The position numbers and the translations under genes were made by a program. The notes under the pieces were generated by a model that was given only the letters and a program-made list of their open reading frames with translations, searched no databases and had not been told where the DNA came from. Source: Sphingomonas chungangi (GTDB taxonomy: Bacteria > Pseudomonadota > Alphaproteobacteria > Sphingomonadales > Sphingomonadaceae). Taken from it: a DNA stretch of 64,000 nt. The stretch is taken from assembly GCF_013778325.1 (NCBI RefSeq), contig NZ_JACEIB010000007.1, forward strand, positions 248,001 to 312,000. The letters are read 5' to 3'. The first letter of the stretch is position 1. The number at the start of each line of letters is the position of its first letter. Below are positions 32,726 to 44,949 of this stretch, piece by piece.

Positions 32726-32809
32726 CATTCAGAGAACAATGCTAACAGCCCCCGCGGGAACGGTTGCCGTCGATGTGACGTACTGACGGGGCCGGAATGG
32801 AGAGGCTGA

Positions 32810-33790
32810 ATGACTGAACTCGTTGCCGTCGATATCGGGGGGACCAATGCCCGCTTCACCATCGCGACGGTGAAGGACGACGGTGCGATCGAGCTGGGCG
32901 AGGTGGTGACGCTGCCCACCCATGCCTATGCCAGCCTGCGCAGCGCGTGGGAGGCGTTTTCGGAGAAGGTCGGCCGGCCGCTTCCCAAGGACGGCGCGAT
33001 CAGTTTCGCCGGTCCGGTCGACGGCACCGTGCTCAAGCTCACCAACAGCCCGTGGGTGCTGCGGCCCGAACTGATCCCGTCCGCGCTCGGCCTCGACCGT
33101 TACGAGCTGGTCAACGATTTCGGCGCGGTCGCCTATGCGGTGAGCCGCGTCGGCCCCGAATATCTCCGCCACGTCTGCGGGCCGGACGTGCCGCTGCACA
33201 AGGAGGGCTCGATCAGCATCGTCGGCCCCGGCACCGGACTTGGCGTGGCCCTGCTCCACCGTGGCAGCCGCGGGCACATCACCGTCATCACCACCGAGGG
33301 CGGCCATGTCGATTTCGCTCCGCTCGACAAGCTGGAGGACCAGATCCTGCAGCGCCTGCGCGATCGCTACCGCCGCGTCTCGACCGAGCGGATCGTCGCC
33401 GGCCCGGGCCTCGTCAATCTCTACGAGGCGCTCGCCGCGATCGAGGGGCGGAACGTGCCCCACGATATCGATGATAAGGAACTTTGGAAGCTCGCGCTGT
33501 CCGGCTCCGACGTGCTGGCCTCGGCGGCGCTCGACCGCTTCTGCCTGTCGCTGGGATCGGTGGCGGGCGACCTCGCACTGGCGCACGGCGCGTGGAGCGG
33601 CACGGTGATCGCCGGCGGCGTCGGCGTGCGCATCGCGGATCACCTGCCGATCTCGGGCTTCGCCGGCCGCTACACCGCCAAGGGGCGGTTCGAGGCGCGC
33701 ATGGCGCAGATTCCGGTGAAGCTCATCACCCACCCGCAGCCGGGGCTGCTCGGCGCGGCCGCGGCCTTCGCCGAAAAGCACTGCCGATAA
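32810..33790 (+). CDS. glk: glucokinase
   Basis: A 326-residue bacterial glucokinase (Glk family, not ROK) that phosphorylates glucose with ATP. The phosphate-1 motif is VAVDIGGTNARFTIA at residues 5-19, the sugar-binding segment GPVDGTVLKLTNSPWVLRPELIPSALGLDRYELVNDFGAVAYAV, then IVGPGTGLGVALL (about 142-154), TEGGHVDFAPLD and VIAGGVGVRIADHLP. ATG at 32810 follows GGAGAGG. It feeds the Entner-Doudoroff route whose aldolase (eda) and gluconokinase are elsewhere in the window. Confidence 0.95.
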   Translation: MTELVAVDIGGTNARFTIATVKDDGAIELGEVVTLPTHAYASLRSAWEAFSEKVGRPLPKDGAISFAGPVDGTVLKLTNSPWVLRPELIPSALGLDRYELVNDFGAVAYAVSRVGPEYLRHVCGPDVPLHKEGSISIVGPGTGLGVALLHRGSRGHITVITTEGGHVDFAPLDKLEDQILQRLRDRYRRVSTERIVAGPGLVNLYEALAAIEGRNVPHDIDDKELWKLALSGSDVLASAALDRFCLSLGSVAGDLALAHGAWSGTVIAGGVGVRIADHLPISGFAGRYTAKGRFEARMAQIPVKLITHPQPGLLGAAAAFAEKHCR

Positions 33791-33851
33791 TCGCCTTCGC
33801 AGGTGCAGCATAGGCCTTGCGCCGCTCCTCCAGCGGCGTAAGGAAGCCCGA

Positions 33852-35114
33852 ATGGACGGGACGACTCCCGACGCGCAGATGGCGCCCCACGTCGCCGCCG
33901 CCGGCCCGCACGCCGGCGTCGGCTTTCGCGAGTTCGTTGCCCTGGTGGCGGCGATGATGGCGATGAACGCGCTCGCCATCGATACCATGCTGCCGGCGCT
34001 GCCGCAGATCGGCGGTTCGCTCGGTATCACCGACGAGGGCCAACGGCAGTGGATCATCACCGCCTATCTGCTGGGCTTCGGCGGAGCGAACATTCTCTAT
34101 GGCCCGGTCTCGGATCGGTTCGGGCGGCGGCCGATCCTGCTCGGCGGCATGGCCTTCTACGCGCTCTTCTCGCTGGGCACGGCGATCACACCCACCTTCG
34201 AGCTGCTGCTCGTCTGCCGCGTTATGCAGGGTGTGGCCGTCGCCGCAACCCGCACCGTCACCGTGTCGGTGGTGCGCGACTGCTATGGCGGGCGGCAGAT
34301 GGCGCGCGTGATGAGCCTCGCGATGATGGTGTTCATCATCGTGCCGGTACTCGCCCCATCTCTCGGCCAGGTGCTGATGCTGTTCGTGCCGTGGCGCGGC
34401 CTGTTCTGGGCCTTGTGCCTCTACGGGGTGGTGGTGGCGGCCTGGGCTGGGCTGCGCCTGCCCGAGACATTGCATCCCGAATATCGCCGTCCGATCGCGC
34501 TCGGTTCGATCATGGCTGGCATACGCCGCAGCCTGACCGAGCGACAGGCGCTCGGCTACATGCTCACCCAGACGGTGATCACCAGCGCGATGTTCGGCTT
34601 CATCAACTCGGTCGAGCCGATCTTCGCCGACGTGTTCCACAGGCCCAAGCTCATGCCCGCCGTGTTCGCCGCGATCGCCAGCATGATGGCGGTCTCTTCG
34701 CTGATCAATTCGCGCATCGTCGAGCGGCTGGGCACGCGGCGCGTCTCGCACGGTGCCCTGCTGGGGTTCATCGCGATCGAACTGGTTCACCTCGCCATCG
34801 CCATGTCGGGGCACGAGACGATCCGCAGCTTCGCGCTGTGTCAGGCACTGGCGATGTTCTGCTTCGGCCTGTCGATGGGCAATTTCGGCGCGATGGCGAT
34901 GGAGCCGCTCGCCGATGTGGCCGGCACCGCCGCCTCGCTCCAGGGCTTCGTCACGACGTCCGGCGGCGCGCTGCTCGGCTTCGCGATCAGCCAGAGCTTC
35001 AACGGCACCACCGTGCCGATGACCGCCGGCTTCGCTCTGGCCGGCTTGGCCGGGCTGGCGATCATCCTGGTGACCGAGGGCGGACGCCTGTTCCGCCCTC
35101 GCATGGGTGCCTGA
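33852..35114 (+). CDS. Bcr/CflA-type multidrug MFS exporter
   Basis: A 420-residue twelve-helix major facilitator. The first helix carries VALVAAMMAMNALAIDTMLPALPQIGGSLGI (the Bcr/CflA D-x-x-LPALP signature), loop 2-3 has GPVSDRFGRRPILLGG, and helix 5 has APSLGQVLMLFVPWRGLFWAL (antiporter motif C region). It uses the proton gradient to expel drugs such as chloramphenicol or bicyclomycin; the exact substrate is unknown. It begins 61 bases after glk and ends four bases before the convergent E2 gene. Confidence 0.9.
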   Translation: MDGTTPDAQMAPHVAAAGPHAGVGFREFVALVAAMMAMNALAIDTMLPALPQIGGSLGITDEGQRQWIITAYLLGFGGANILYGPVSDRFGRRPILLGGMAFYALFSLGTAITPTFELLLVCRVMQGVAVAATRTVTVSVVRDCYGGRQMARVMSLAMMVFIIVPVLAPSLGQVLMLFVPWRGLFWALCLYGVVVAAWAGLRLPETLHPEYRRPIALGSIMAGIRRSLTERQALGYMLTQTVITSAMFGFINSVEPIFADVFHRPKLMPAVFAAIASMMAVSSLINSRIVERLGTRRVSHGALLGFIAIELVHLAIAMSGHETIRSFALCQALAMFCFGLSMGNFGAMAMEPLADVAGTAASLQGFVTTSGGALLGFAISQSFNGTTVPMTAGFALAGLAGLAIILVTEGGRLFRPRMGA

Positions 35115-35118
35115 GACC

Positions 35119-36399
35119 TCAGTCCGCGAACAGCAGTGCCGGCACCTCGATCAGTTTGCGCACCGCCTGGATGAACTTCGCCGCGTCCATGCCGTCGACC
35201 ACGCGATGATCGAAGGACGAGGACAGGTTCATCATCTTGCGCACCTCGATGCGGCCGTCGATCACGACGGGACGCTCGACCATCTTGTTGACGCCGACGA
35301 TCGCCACCTCGGGCCGGTTGATCACCGGGGTCGAGACGATGCCGCCGAGCGCGCCGAGCGAGGTCAGTGTGATGGTGGAGCCGGACAGCTCCTCGCGCTT
35401 GGCCTTGCCGCGTCGGGTGGCGTCGGCGAGGCGGACGATCTCGGCGGCGAGACCCCACACGTCATAGGCCTGCGCGTCGCGGATGACGGGGACGGAGAGG
35501 CCCGCGTCGGTCTGCGTCGCCATGCCGAGATGCACGGCGGAGTGGCGCTGGACCACGCCCGCCTCGTCGTCGAAGCGGGCGTTGACCATCGGGAAGTCGC
35601 GCGCCGCCTTGCTGATCGCGCGGATCAGGAAGGGCAGCATGGTGAGCTTGGGCCGCTCGCCGCGCGTCTCGTTCATCGCGGCACGCAGCGCCTCGACGGC
35701 GGTGACGTCCACCTCGTCCACGTAGGCGAAATGCGGGATGCGGCGCTTCGCCTCGGCCATGTTCTCGGCGATCCGGCGGCGCAGGCCGGCGACCTTGATC
35801 TCCTCGATCTCGTCCTCGCCGGCCGCGATCGGGGCGGCAGTGGAGCGCGCCGGGACAGAACCGCCGCCCTGATATTTCAGGAAGGCGTCGAGATCGGAAT
35901 GCTTCACCCGGTCGCCGGCGGCGGGGTGGACGTCGCCAAGATCGACACCCAGCTCCTTGGCGCGCTGGCGCACGGCGGGGGAGGCCAACACCTTGCGCGT
36001 CTCTCCCCCGTTCGTGCTGAGCGAAGTCGCAGCACGGGCTTCAGGCGCCGCGCTCGCGGCCCGTCCTTCGACAGGCTCAGGACGAACGGTGTCCTGTGGG
36101 GCGGGCGCTGCCACCGGCTCTTCCTCCGCAACCGGAGCAGGCGCAGCCTCCTCGCCACCCTCGGTCTCGAACACCACGAGCGTCGATCCGATCGCGATCT
36201 GGTCGCCGACCGCGCCGGCCACCTCGATCACCTTGCCGGAGACCGGCGCCGCCATCTCGACGGTCGCCTTGTCGGTCATCATGTCGGCGACGGGCTGGTC
36301 CTCCTCGACCATATCGCCGACCTTGACGTGCCAGGTCACGATCTCGGCCTCGGCGATGCCTTCGCCGATGTCGGGGAGGCGGAAGTTTACGCGCGCCAT
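35119..36399 (-). CDS. bkdB: branched-chain 2-oxoacid dehydrogenase E2 (dihydrolipoyl acyltransferase)
   Basis: A 426-residue E2. The N-terminal lipoyl domain has its lipoylated Lys44 in MMTDKATVEMAAP. An Ala/Pro linker (81-135) and a peripheral-subunit-binding domain (VLASPAVRQRAKELGVDLGDVHPAAGDRVKHSDLDAFL, about 137-174) follow, then the catalytic core ending with SSSFDHRVVDGMDAAKFIQAV (catalytic His and Asp). It transfers acyl groups from E1 to CoA in breakdown of valine, leucine and isoleucine. The linker at residues 104-131 is an in-frame REP palindrome (RPEPVEG ... SLSTNGGE). E1beta and E1alpha lie upstream; E3 is not in the window. Confidence 0.93.
   Translation of the reverse strand: MARVNFRLPDIGEGIAEAEIVTWHVKVGDMVEEDQPVADMMTDKATVEMAAPVSGKVIEVAGAVGDQIAIGSTLVVFETEGGEEAAPAPVAEEEPVAAPAPQDTVRPEPVEGRAASAAPEARAATSLSTNGGETRKVLASPAVRQRAKELGVDLGDVHPAAGDRVKHSDLDAFLKYQGGGSVPARSTAAPIAAGEDEIEEIKVAGLRRRIAENMAEAKRRIPHFAYVDEVDVTAVEALRAAMNETRGERPKLTMLPFLIRAISKAARDFPMVNARFDDEAGVVQRHSAVHLGMATQTDAGLSVPVIRDAQAYDVWGLAAEIVRLADATRRGKAKREELSGSTITLTSLGALGGIVSTPVINRPEVAIVGVNKMVERPVVIDGRIEVRKMMNLSSSFDHRVVDGMDAAKFIQAVRKLIEVPALLFAD
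36008..36089. repeat. REP palindrome inserted in frame within bkdB
   Basis: Arms beginning CCGTTCGTGCTGAGCGAAGT and ending GACAGGCTCAGGACGAACGG belong to the intergenic family at 344, 3484 and 47152. Here they are read as codons 104-131 of E2, lying wholly in the flexible linker between lipoyl and binding domains, so the enzyme tolerates it. The element length keeps the frame. Confidence 0.85.
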
Positions 36400-36403
36400 G
36401 CGA

Positions 36404-37417
36404 TCAATCCTTCATCACGCGCTTGAGCGCCTGGCCCAAGCGGACGGGTCCGGGGAAATAGGCCCATTCGAGGCTGTGCGGGTAAGGCGTGTCCCATCCC
36501 GTCACGCGCTCGATCGGGGCCTCGAGATGGTGGAAGCAGCGCTCCTGCACCTGCGCGGACAGCTCGGCGCCGAAGCCCGAGGTGCGCGTCGCCTCGTGGA
36601 CGATCACGCAGCGGCCGGTCTTCTCGACCGAGGCGGCGATCGTCTCGATATCGAGGGGAACGAGGGTGCGCAGGTCGATGATCTCGGCATCGATCCCGCT
36701 TTCCTGCGCCACGCCCAGCGCGACGTGGACCATCGTGCCGTAGCAGAGGATCGTAACCGCCTCGCCGGCACGCACCACGGCGGCCTTGCCGAGCGGGATG
36801 TTGTAGTAACCCTCCGGCACCTCGGACGAGTCATGCTTGGACCAGGGCTGGACCGGGCGATCGTAATGGCCGTCGAACGGGCCGTTGTAGATGCGCTTGG
36901 GCTCGAAGAAGAGTACCGGGTCCGGATCCTCGATCGCCGCGATCAGCAGACCCTTGGCGTCGTAGGGGTTGGACGGGATCACCGTCTTGAGTCCCGAGAC
37001 GTGGGTGAAGATGCCCTCGGGCGACTGCGAATGGGTCTGCCCGCCGAAGATGCCGCCGCCGAAGGGCGAGCGCACCGTGATCGGGCAGGTGAAGTCGCCG
37101 TTCGAGCGATAGCGCAGCCGCGCCGCTTCCGAGATGAGCTGGTCCATGCCCGGATAGATGTAGTCGGCGAACTGGATCTCCGGCACCGGGCGCAGGCCGT
37201 AGGCGGCCATGCCGATCGCGACGCCGATGATGCCGCATTCGTTGATCGGCGCGTCGAACACGCGGGTCTTGCCGTATTTCTTCTGGAGGCCCGCGGTGGC
37301 GCGGAACACGCCGCCGAAATAGCCGACATCCTCGCCCAGCACGGTGACGCCGTCGTCGCGCTCCATCACGACGTCCATGGCGGAATTGATCGCCTGGATC
37401 ATGTTCATGCGGGTCAT
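36404..37417 (-). CDS. bkdA2: branched-chain 2-oxoacid dehydrogenase E1 beta subunit
   Basis: A 337-residue transketolase-like beta subunit: MNMIQAINSAMDVVMERDDGVTVLGEDVGYFGGVFRATAGLQKKYGKTRVFDAPINECGIIGVAIGMAAYGLRPVPEIQFADYIYPGMDQL, followed by RSPFGGGIFGGQTHSQSPEGIFTHVSGLKTVIPSNPYDAKGLLIAAI. The QTHSQSPE stretch and SGFGAELSAQVQERCFHHLEAPIERVTGWDTPYP are those of branched-chain E1beta rather than pyruvate E1beta. It forms the alpha2beta2 thiamine-diphosphate decarboxylase with the upstream gene, whose stop overlaps this ATG by four bases. E2 begins five bases downstream. Confidence 0.95.
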   Translation of the reverse strand: MTRMNMIQAINSAMDVVMERDDGVTVLGEDVGYFGGVFRATAGLQKKYGKTRVFDAPINECGIIGVAIGMAAYGLRPVPEIQFADYIYPGMDQLISEAARLRYRSNGDFTCPITVRSPFGGGIFGGQTHSQSPEGIFTHVSGLKTVIPSNPYDAKGLLIAAIEDPDPVLFFEPKRIYNGPFDGHYDRPVQPWSKHDSSEVPEGYYNIPLGKAAVVRAGEAVTILCYGTMVHVALGVAQESGIDAEIIDLRTLVPLDIETIAASVEKTGRCVIVHEATRTSGFGAELSAQVQERCFHHLEAPIERVTGWDTPYPHSLEWAYFPGPVRLGQALKRVMKD

Positions 37418-38685
37418 ACGCCGGCCACCCTGCGTTCTTCGATGCTCTGCTCCATCTGTTCCTTCAGGTGCGGCGGCATTTCGGCGAAGACATCTTCGAA
37501 GATCGTCTCGAAGCCGTGGTTGAAGGCGGTGCCGGAGAGGGTGCCGAGCTTCTCGGCTTCCTTGCCCGCATCGCGGACCTGCGCCGTCACCTCGGCCTTG
37601 AGCGCTTCGTGGCTGGCGTCGTCCCATTCGCCGATCGCGATCAGGTGTGTCTTCAAGCGCTCGATCGGATCACCGAGCGGGAAGTGCTGGCCCTCGTCGG
37701 CGGGGCGGTAGGCGCTGGGATCGTCCGAGGTGGAGTGCGCCTCGACGCGATAGGTGAAATGCTCGATCAGGGTGGGGCCGTGGTTGGAGCGGGCGCGCTC
37801 GGCGGCCCATTCGGTCGCGGCATAGACGGCGAGCGCGTCGTTGCCGTCCACGCGTAGCGCCGCGATGCCGTAGCCGAGGCCCCTTGCGGCAAACGTCGTG
37901 TTCTCGCCGCCGGCAAAGCCCGCGAAGGAGGAGATCGCCCACTGGTTGTTGACGATGTTGAGCACCACCGGCGCGCGGAACACGCTGGCGAAGGTGCAGG
38001 CGGCATGGAAATCGCCCTCCGCCGTGGTGCCCTCGCCGACCCAGCTCGCCGCGATGCGGGTGTCGCCCTTGGCGGCCGACGCCATCGCCCAGCCCACGGC
38101 CTGCGGATATTGCGTGCCGAGATTGCCCGAGATGGAGAAGAAACCCGCTTCCTTGGCCGAATACATGATCGGCAGCTGGCGGCCCTTCAGCCGGTCGCCT
38201 GCGTTCGAATAGATCTGGCACATCATGTCGACCAGCGACCAGTCGCGCGCGATGAGCAGGCCCTGCTGGCGGTAGGACGGGAAGCACATGTCGTCGCGAT
38301 CGAGCGCGAAGGCCTGGGAGACGGCGATCGCCTCCTCACCGGTGCACTTCATGTAGAAGCTGGTCTTGCCCTGCCGCTGGGCGCGGAACATGCGATCGTC
38401 GAAGGCGCGGGTCAGCGTCATCGCGCGCAGGATGGCGCGGATGCGATCGGGCTCGAGGCGCGGGTTCCATTCGCCGACGGCCTTGCCCTCGGGATCGAGC
38501 ACGCGGATCAGGGTGAAGGGGTAGTCGCGCAGCGTGTTCGGCGCGGCGGCGATGTCGGGGCGGGCGACGCTGCCCGCCTCGGGAAGCGGCATGTCGTCGA
38601 ACGACACCTTGTCGCCGGGCCGGTATTTCGGCTCGGGCACGTGGAGCGAGAGCGACCGCAGGTTGCGGCCCGGCTCGTCGGCCAT
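37414..38685 (-). CDS. bkdA1: branched-chain 2-oxoacid dehydrogenase E1 alpha subunit
   Basis: A 423-residue E1alpha. The thiamine-diphosphate motif runs GEGTTAEGDFHAACTFASVFRAPVVLNIVNNQWAIS (GDG-type start to NN). YMKCTGEEAIAVSQAFALDRDDMCFPSYRQQGLLIARDWSLVDMMCQIYSNAGDRLKGRQLPIMYS and the phosphorylation-loop-like RVEAHSTSDDPSAYRP are specific for branched-chain enzymes. The N-terminal 70 residues form the usual extension. First gene of bkdA1-bkdA2-bkdB, with GAGGAGG before the ATG. Confidence 0.95.
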   Translation of the reverse strand: MADEPGRNLRSLSLHVPEPKYRPGDKVSFDDMPLPEAGSVARPDIAAAPNTLRDYPFTLIRVLDPEGKAVGEWNPRLEPDRIRAILRAMTLTRAFDDRMFRAQRQGKTSFYMKCTGEEAIAVSQAFALDRDDMCFPSYRQQGLLIARDWSLVDMMCQIYSNAGDRLKGRQLPIMYSAKEAGFFSISGNLGTQYPQAVGWAMASAAKGDTRIAASWVGEGTTAEGDFHAACTFASVFRAPVVLNIVNNQWAISSFAGFAGGENTTFAARGLGYGIAALRVDGNDALAVYAATEWAAERARSNHGPTLIEHFTYRVEAHSTSDDPSAYRPADEGQHFPLGDPIERLKTHLIAIGEWDDASHEALKAEVTAQVRDAGKEAEKLGTLSGTAFNHGFETIFEDVFAEMPPHLKEQMEQSIEERRVAGV

Positions 38686-38807
38686 TCCATCCTCCTCAAC
38701 GGATCATCCGCATGACGACAAACGCCGCGCGAATCCGATCGGCTCCCTAGCGCTGCCCACCCGAGAGGAAAAGAGGGTATTGTAATTATGTTATGTTGCA
38801 GCGCAGC

Positions 38808-40367
38808 TTAATTACCCTTCTGTGAAACAGGCACAGCGAAGCTGCCGCGCTGCACAGAGGGGTTGCCGGACACCGCGCCGGGCGCCGCATTGGCGATCGG
38901 CGGGGCATTTTCCCAGCCGCCGCCGAGTGCCTTGAACAGCGAAACTTGCGCGTCGGCAACCTGCTGATCCGACTGGGCGAGCGCCGAGCGCGCCGAAGCG
39001 CGATCCTGCTCGGAGACCAGCAGGTTCAGGAAGTTGTCGCGCCCGGTATCGAAGCGGATGCGCGAGAGCTTGGCGGCATCGTCCGCCGCCGCCGCCGCGC
39101 GGGCGAGCGCCGCATTCTGGTCGAGCGCCGCCGAATAGCGGGCGAGCGCCTGCTCGGTTTCCTTGAGCGCGGTCAGTACCGTGCCCTGGAAGCTGGCCAG
39201 CGAGGCGTCGGTCTGCCCCCTTGCCTGGCGGATCTTGGCGGTCGCCACTGCGATATTCGGGAAGGTCCAGCTGATCAGCGGGCCGACCGAATAGCCGAAC
39301 GAGGCCGACTTGCCGATGTCGCCGATATGCGGTGCACCCAGCGACAGCGATCCGGCGAGCGTCACCGAGGGGAAGAGCGCGGCGGTGGCGACGCCGATCC
39401 GCGCGGTGTCCGCGGCGAGCGTGCGCTCGGCCTCGCGAACGTCCGGCCGGCGAGCGAGGAGGGTGGCGCCGTCGCCGACCGGGATCACCGTCTTCACCTT
39501 GGGCACGATCCGGCAGGCCGACGCGTCGCCGTCGATCTCGGCCGGCGGACGGCCGGTCAGCGCGGCGAGGGCGTAGAGCTGGGCACGGCGTTCGCCCTCC
39601 AGCTGCGGCACCTGCGCCTTGGCCTGCTCCACCGTCACTTCCGCCTGGTCGACATCGCGACGCGTGCCGCGCCCTGCATCGAGCAGGCGCTGCGTCAGAT
39701 CGCGGGTGTTGCCCTGCAGGCGCGCCGTCTCGCGCGCCACGTCGGCCTGCGCGGCATAGCCGCAGGCGTCGGCATAGCTTTGCGCGACCTGCGCGGCGAT
39801 CGAGATGCGCGCCCCGTCGAGCGCGGCCTGCGCGGCCGCCGCATCGCCCCGCGAGGCCTCGATCGAGCGCGAGACGCGGCCAAACAGGTCCACCTCGTAG
39901 GACGCATCGAAGCCTGCCTGATAGTAGTTGAAGTCGTAGTGGCTGGGGCCGTTGCCGCCGCCGGTGGGGACGGTCGTCGTCGATCCACCCGTCGCGGTGC
40001 CGGCGCTGTCGCTGTCGGCGCCGACGCGGATGCGATTGTATCCCGCCGAGAGATCGGTGGTCGGAAGCCGCCCGGCCCGCGCCTCGCTGAGCACGCCGCG
40101 CGCCTTGCGCAGGTTGCCGGCCGCGACGCGGATGTCGGTATTGTAGGCGAACGCGTCCTGGATCAGCCGGTCGAGCGCCGGATCCTGGAACATCTCCCAC
40201 CATTTGTCCGGCAGCGGCTGGCCCGACAGCATGGTCGACGCCTGCCCCTCTACGAAGGGCTGCTTGGCATCGGCCTGCACGACCGGAGGCTTGTAGTTCG
40301 GCCCCACGGCGCAGGCGGCGAGCGCCAGCGCGGGCAGGACGGCGAGGGGGCTGCGAAGGCGCATCAT
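38808..40367 (-). CDS. RND efflux outer membrane channel lipoprotein (OprM/NodT family)
   Basis: A 519-residue outer-membrane factor. Signal peptide and lipobox LAAC with Cys19, then CAVGPNYKPPVV, the usual OprM start. Two repeated TolC-type halves: GQPLPDKWWEMFQDPALDRLIQDAFAYNTDIRVAAGNLRKARGVLSEARAGRLPTTDLSAGYNR and LLARRPDVREAERTLAADTARIGVATAALFPSVTLAGSLSLGA. It forms the trimeric exit duct for the pump encoded just upstream. Stop and start are spaced by one base from the RND gene, so the three efflux genes are one message. Confidence 0.93.
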   Translation of the reverse strand: MMRLRSPLAVLPALALAACAVGPNYKPPVVQADAKQPFVEGQASTMLSGQPLPDKWWEMFQDPALDRLIQDAFAYNTDIRVAAGNLRKARGVLSEARAGRLPTTDLSAGYNRIRVGADSDSAGTATGGSTTTVPTGGGNGPSHYDFNYYQAGFDASYEVDLFGRVSRSIEASRGDAAAAQAALDGARISIAAQVAQSYADACGYAAQADVARETARLQGNTRDLTQRLLDAGRGTRRDVDQAEVTVEQAKAQVPQLEGERRAQLYALAALTGRPPAEIDGDASACRIVPKVKTVIPVGDGATLLARRPDVREAERTLAADTARIGVATAALFPSVTLAGSLSLGAPHIGDIGKSASFGYSVGPLISWTFPNIAVATAKIRQARGQTDASLASFQGTVLTALKETEQALARYSAALDQNAALARAAAAADDAAKLSRIRFDTGRDNFLNLLVSEQDRASARSALAQSDQQVADAQVSLFKALGGGWENAPPIANAAPGAVSGNPSVQRGSFAVPVSQKGN

Positions 40368-40368
40368 C

Positions 40369-43554
<3,186 letters not shown>

Positions 43555-43566
43555 GGACGCGTCCTA

Positions 43567-44760
43567 TCAGCCCGCCGTGGTGGCGGTGGAGGCCTGCGGC
43601 ACGGTGACGGCCGGCGTATTGGGCGACGTATCGGGCGCGCGCGGCTTGATCACCGTGCGGGTCGGCTGCACCGGCATGCCGGGCTGCAGCGCCGCGATGC
43701 CGTCGAGCACGACGAGATCGGTGGGGGCGAGGCCGTCGCGGATCGCGCGCAGGCCCTGCACCTCCGGCCCGGTCTCCACCGTGCGCTGCACGACCTTGCC
43801 GTCCTGGCCCATCACGAACACCATCTTGCGATTCTGGTCCGCCGTGATCACCTCGTCTGGCACCAGCATCGCCTTGTAGGTGCCCGAGCCGAGCAGGCGC
43901 GCGCGGCCGAACATGCCGGGCGTCAGGAAATGGTTGGGGTTCTGCACCACCGCATGCGCGCGGATCGTGCCGGTGTTGGGATCGAGCGCGTTGTCGACGA
44001 ACTGCATCTGGCCGTGCCAGTTGTAGCCGGTTTCGTCGGAGAGCTGGATGTCGACCGGATTGTGCGTGCTGCGCGAGGAGCCGCGCTGGCCCTGCTGCGC
44101 CTCGCGCAGATATTTCAGGTAGAAGCTCTCGGCGCCGTCGAACGAGAACCAGATCGGATCGAGCGAGACGACGGTGGTGAGCAGCGTGCTGTTCGCCACG
44201 ACCTGATCGCCGAGCGACACGCGCTTGTCCGACACGCGGCCGGAGACCGGCGCGCGCACGGTGGTGAAGCTCAGGTTCAGGCGGGCATTGTCGGCGTTGG
44301 CGATGGCGGCCTGGAGGCTCGCCTGTGCGGTGCGGACCTGCGCCTGGTCGTTCTCCAGCTCTTCCTTGCTGACCGCCTGCACCTTGACGAGATCGGCCGA
44401 GCGCGCCGCCACGGACTTCGCGTTGGTCAGCGTGGCGCGGGCCGACGCGACCTGCGCCTCGGCCTGCTCCAGCGTCGCGCGATAGGGGCGCGGATCGATG
44501 ACGAAGAGCGGCTGGCCTTCCCTCACGTCCTGTCCGTTCCGGAACAGCACCTGCGTCACCACGCCGGTGATGCGCGCCGACAGGTTGACGCTCTGCGGCG
44601 CCTCGAACTTGCCGACATATTCGTCCCAGTCGACCACGTCGCGGACCAGCGGGGTCGCGACGGAAACATGCGGAGTCGGCGGCCCGGGCGGTGCCTGATT
44701 CCCCTTGGAACAGGCGGCGAGCAGCGCGAAAGTGAAGACGGCAGCAGCGGTCCGGGTCAT
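43567..44760 (-). CDS. RND efflux periplasmic adaptor (MexA family)
   Basis: A 397-residue membrane-fusion lipoprotein with lipobox LAAC (Cys17) followed by SKGNQAPPGPP. Beta-barrel and lipoyl halves flank a coiled-coil hairpin (AEAQVASARATLTNAKSVAARSADLVKVQAVSKEELENDQAQVRTAQASLQAAIANADNARLNLSFTTVRAPVSGRVSDKRVSLGDQV). It bridges pump and channel. First gene of the operon; two inverted repeats upstream (44772-44791 and 44823-44834) are likely operator sites. Confidence 0.94.
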   Translation of the reverse strand: MTRTAAAVFTFALLAACSKGNQAPPGPPTPHVSVATPLVRDVVDWDEYVGKFEAPQSVNLSARITGVVTQVLFRNGQDVREGQPLFVIDPRPYRATLEQAEAQVASARATLTNAKSVAARSADLVKVQAVSKEELENDQAQVRTAQASLQAAIANADNARLNLSFTTVRAPVSGRVSDKRVSLGDQVVANSTLLTTVVSLDPIWFSFDGAESFYLKYLREAQQGQRGSSRSTHNPVDIQLSDETGYNWHGQMQFVDNALDPNTGTIRAHAVVQNPNHFLTPGMFGRARLLGSGTYKAMLVPDEVITADQNRKMVFVMGQDGKVVQRTVETGPEVQGLRAIRDGLAPTDLVVLDGIAALQPGMPVQPTRTVIKPRAPDTSPNTPAVTVPQASTATTAG

Positions 44761-44771
44761 CTGGCCCCTTT

Positions 44772-44791
44772 CTATTGCGGTGCAGCAATAG
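44772..44791. promoter_or_regulatory. inverted repeat at efflux operon start
   Basis: CTATTGC, six bases, GCAATAG: perfect 7-bp arms centred about 20 bases before the adaptor ATG on the minus strand. It could be an operator or a leader hairpin. Confidence 0.45.
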
Positions 44792-44822
44792 TCCCTGTCG
44801 GTCGGATGGCAAGTTATTTTTT

Positions 44823-44834
44823 TACCGGTCGGTA
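44823..44834. promoter_or_regulatory. TetR-type operator-like palindrome
   Basis: TACCGGTCGGTA, with TACCG and CGGTA arms, sits in the divergent region between the efflux operon and eda. The sequence resembles operators of TetR repressors that control RND pumps. No tetR gene lies in the window. Confidence 0.5.
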
Positions 44835-44949
44835 TGTTTTGCCACCGTGCCGAACCTGTATAGGGTCAAGCTGGCACCTTTGCTAGCCACCCCCCTTTAT
44901 CCCGAGAGATGACAGCGTTAGACGGCGCAAACCCTAGGGAGATGCGAAG

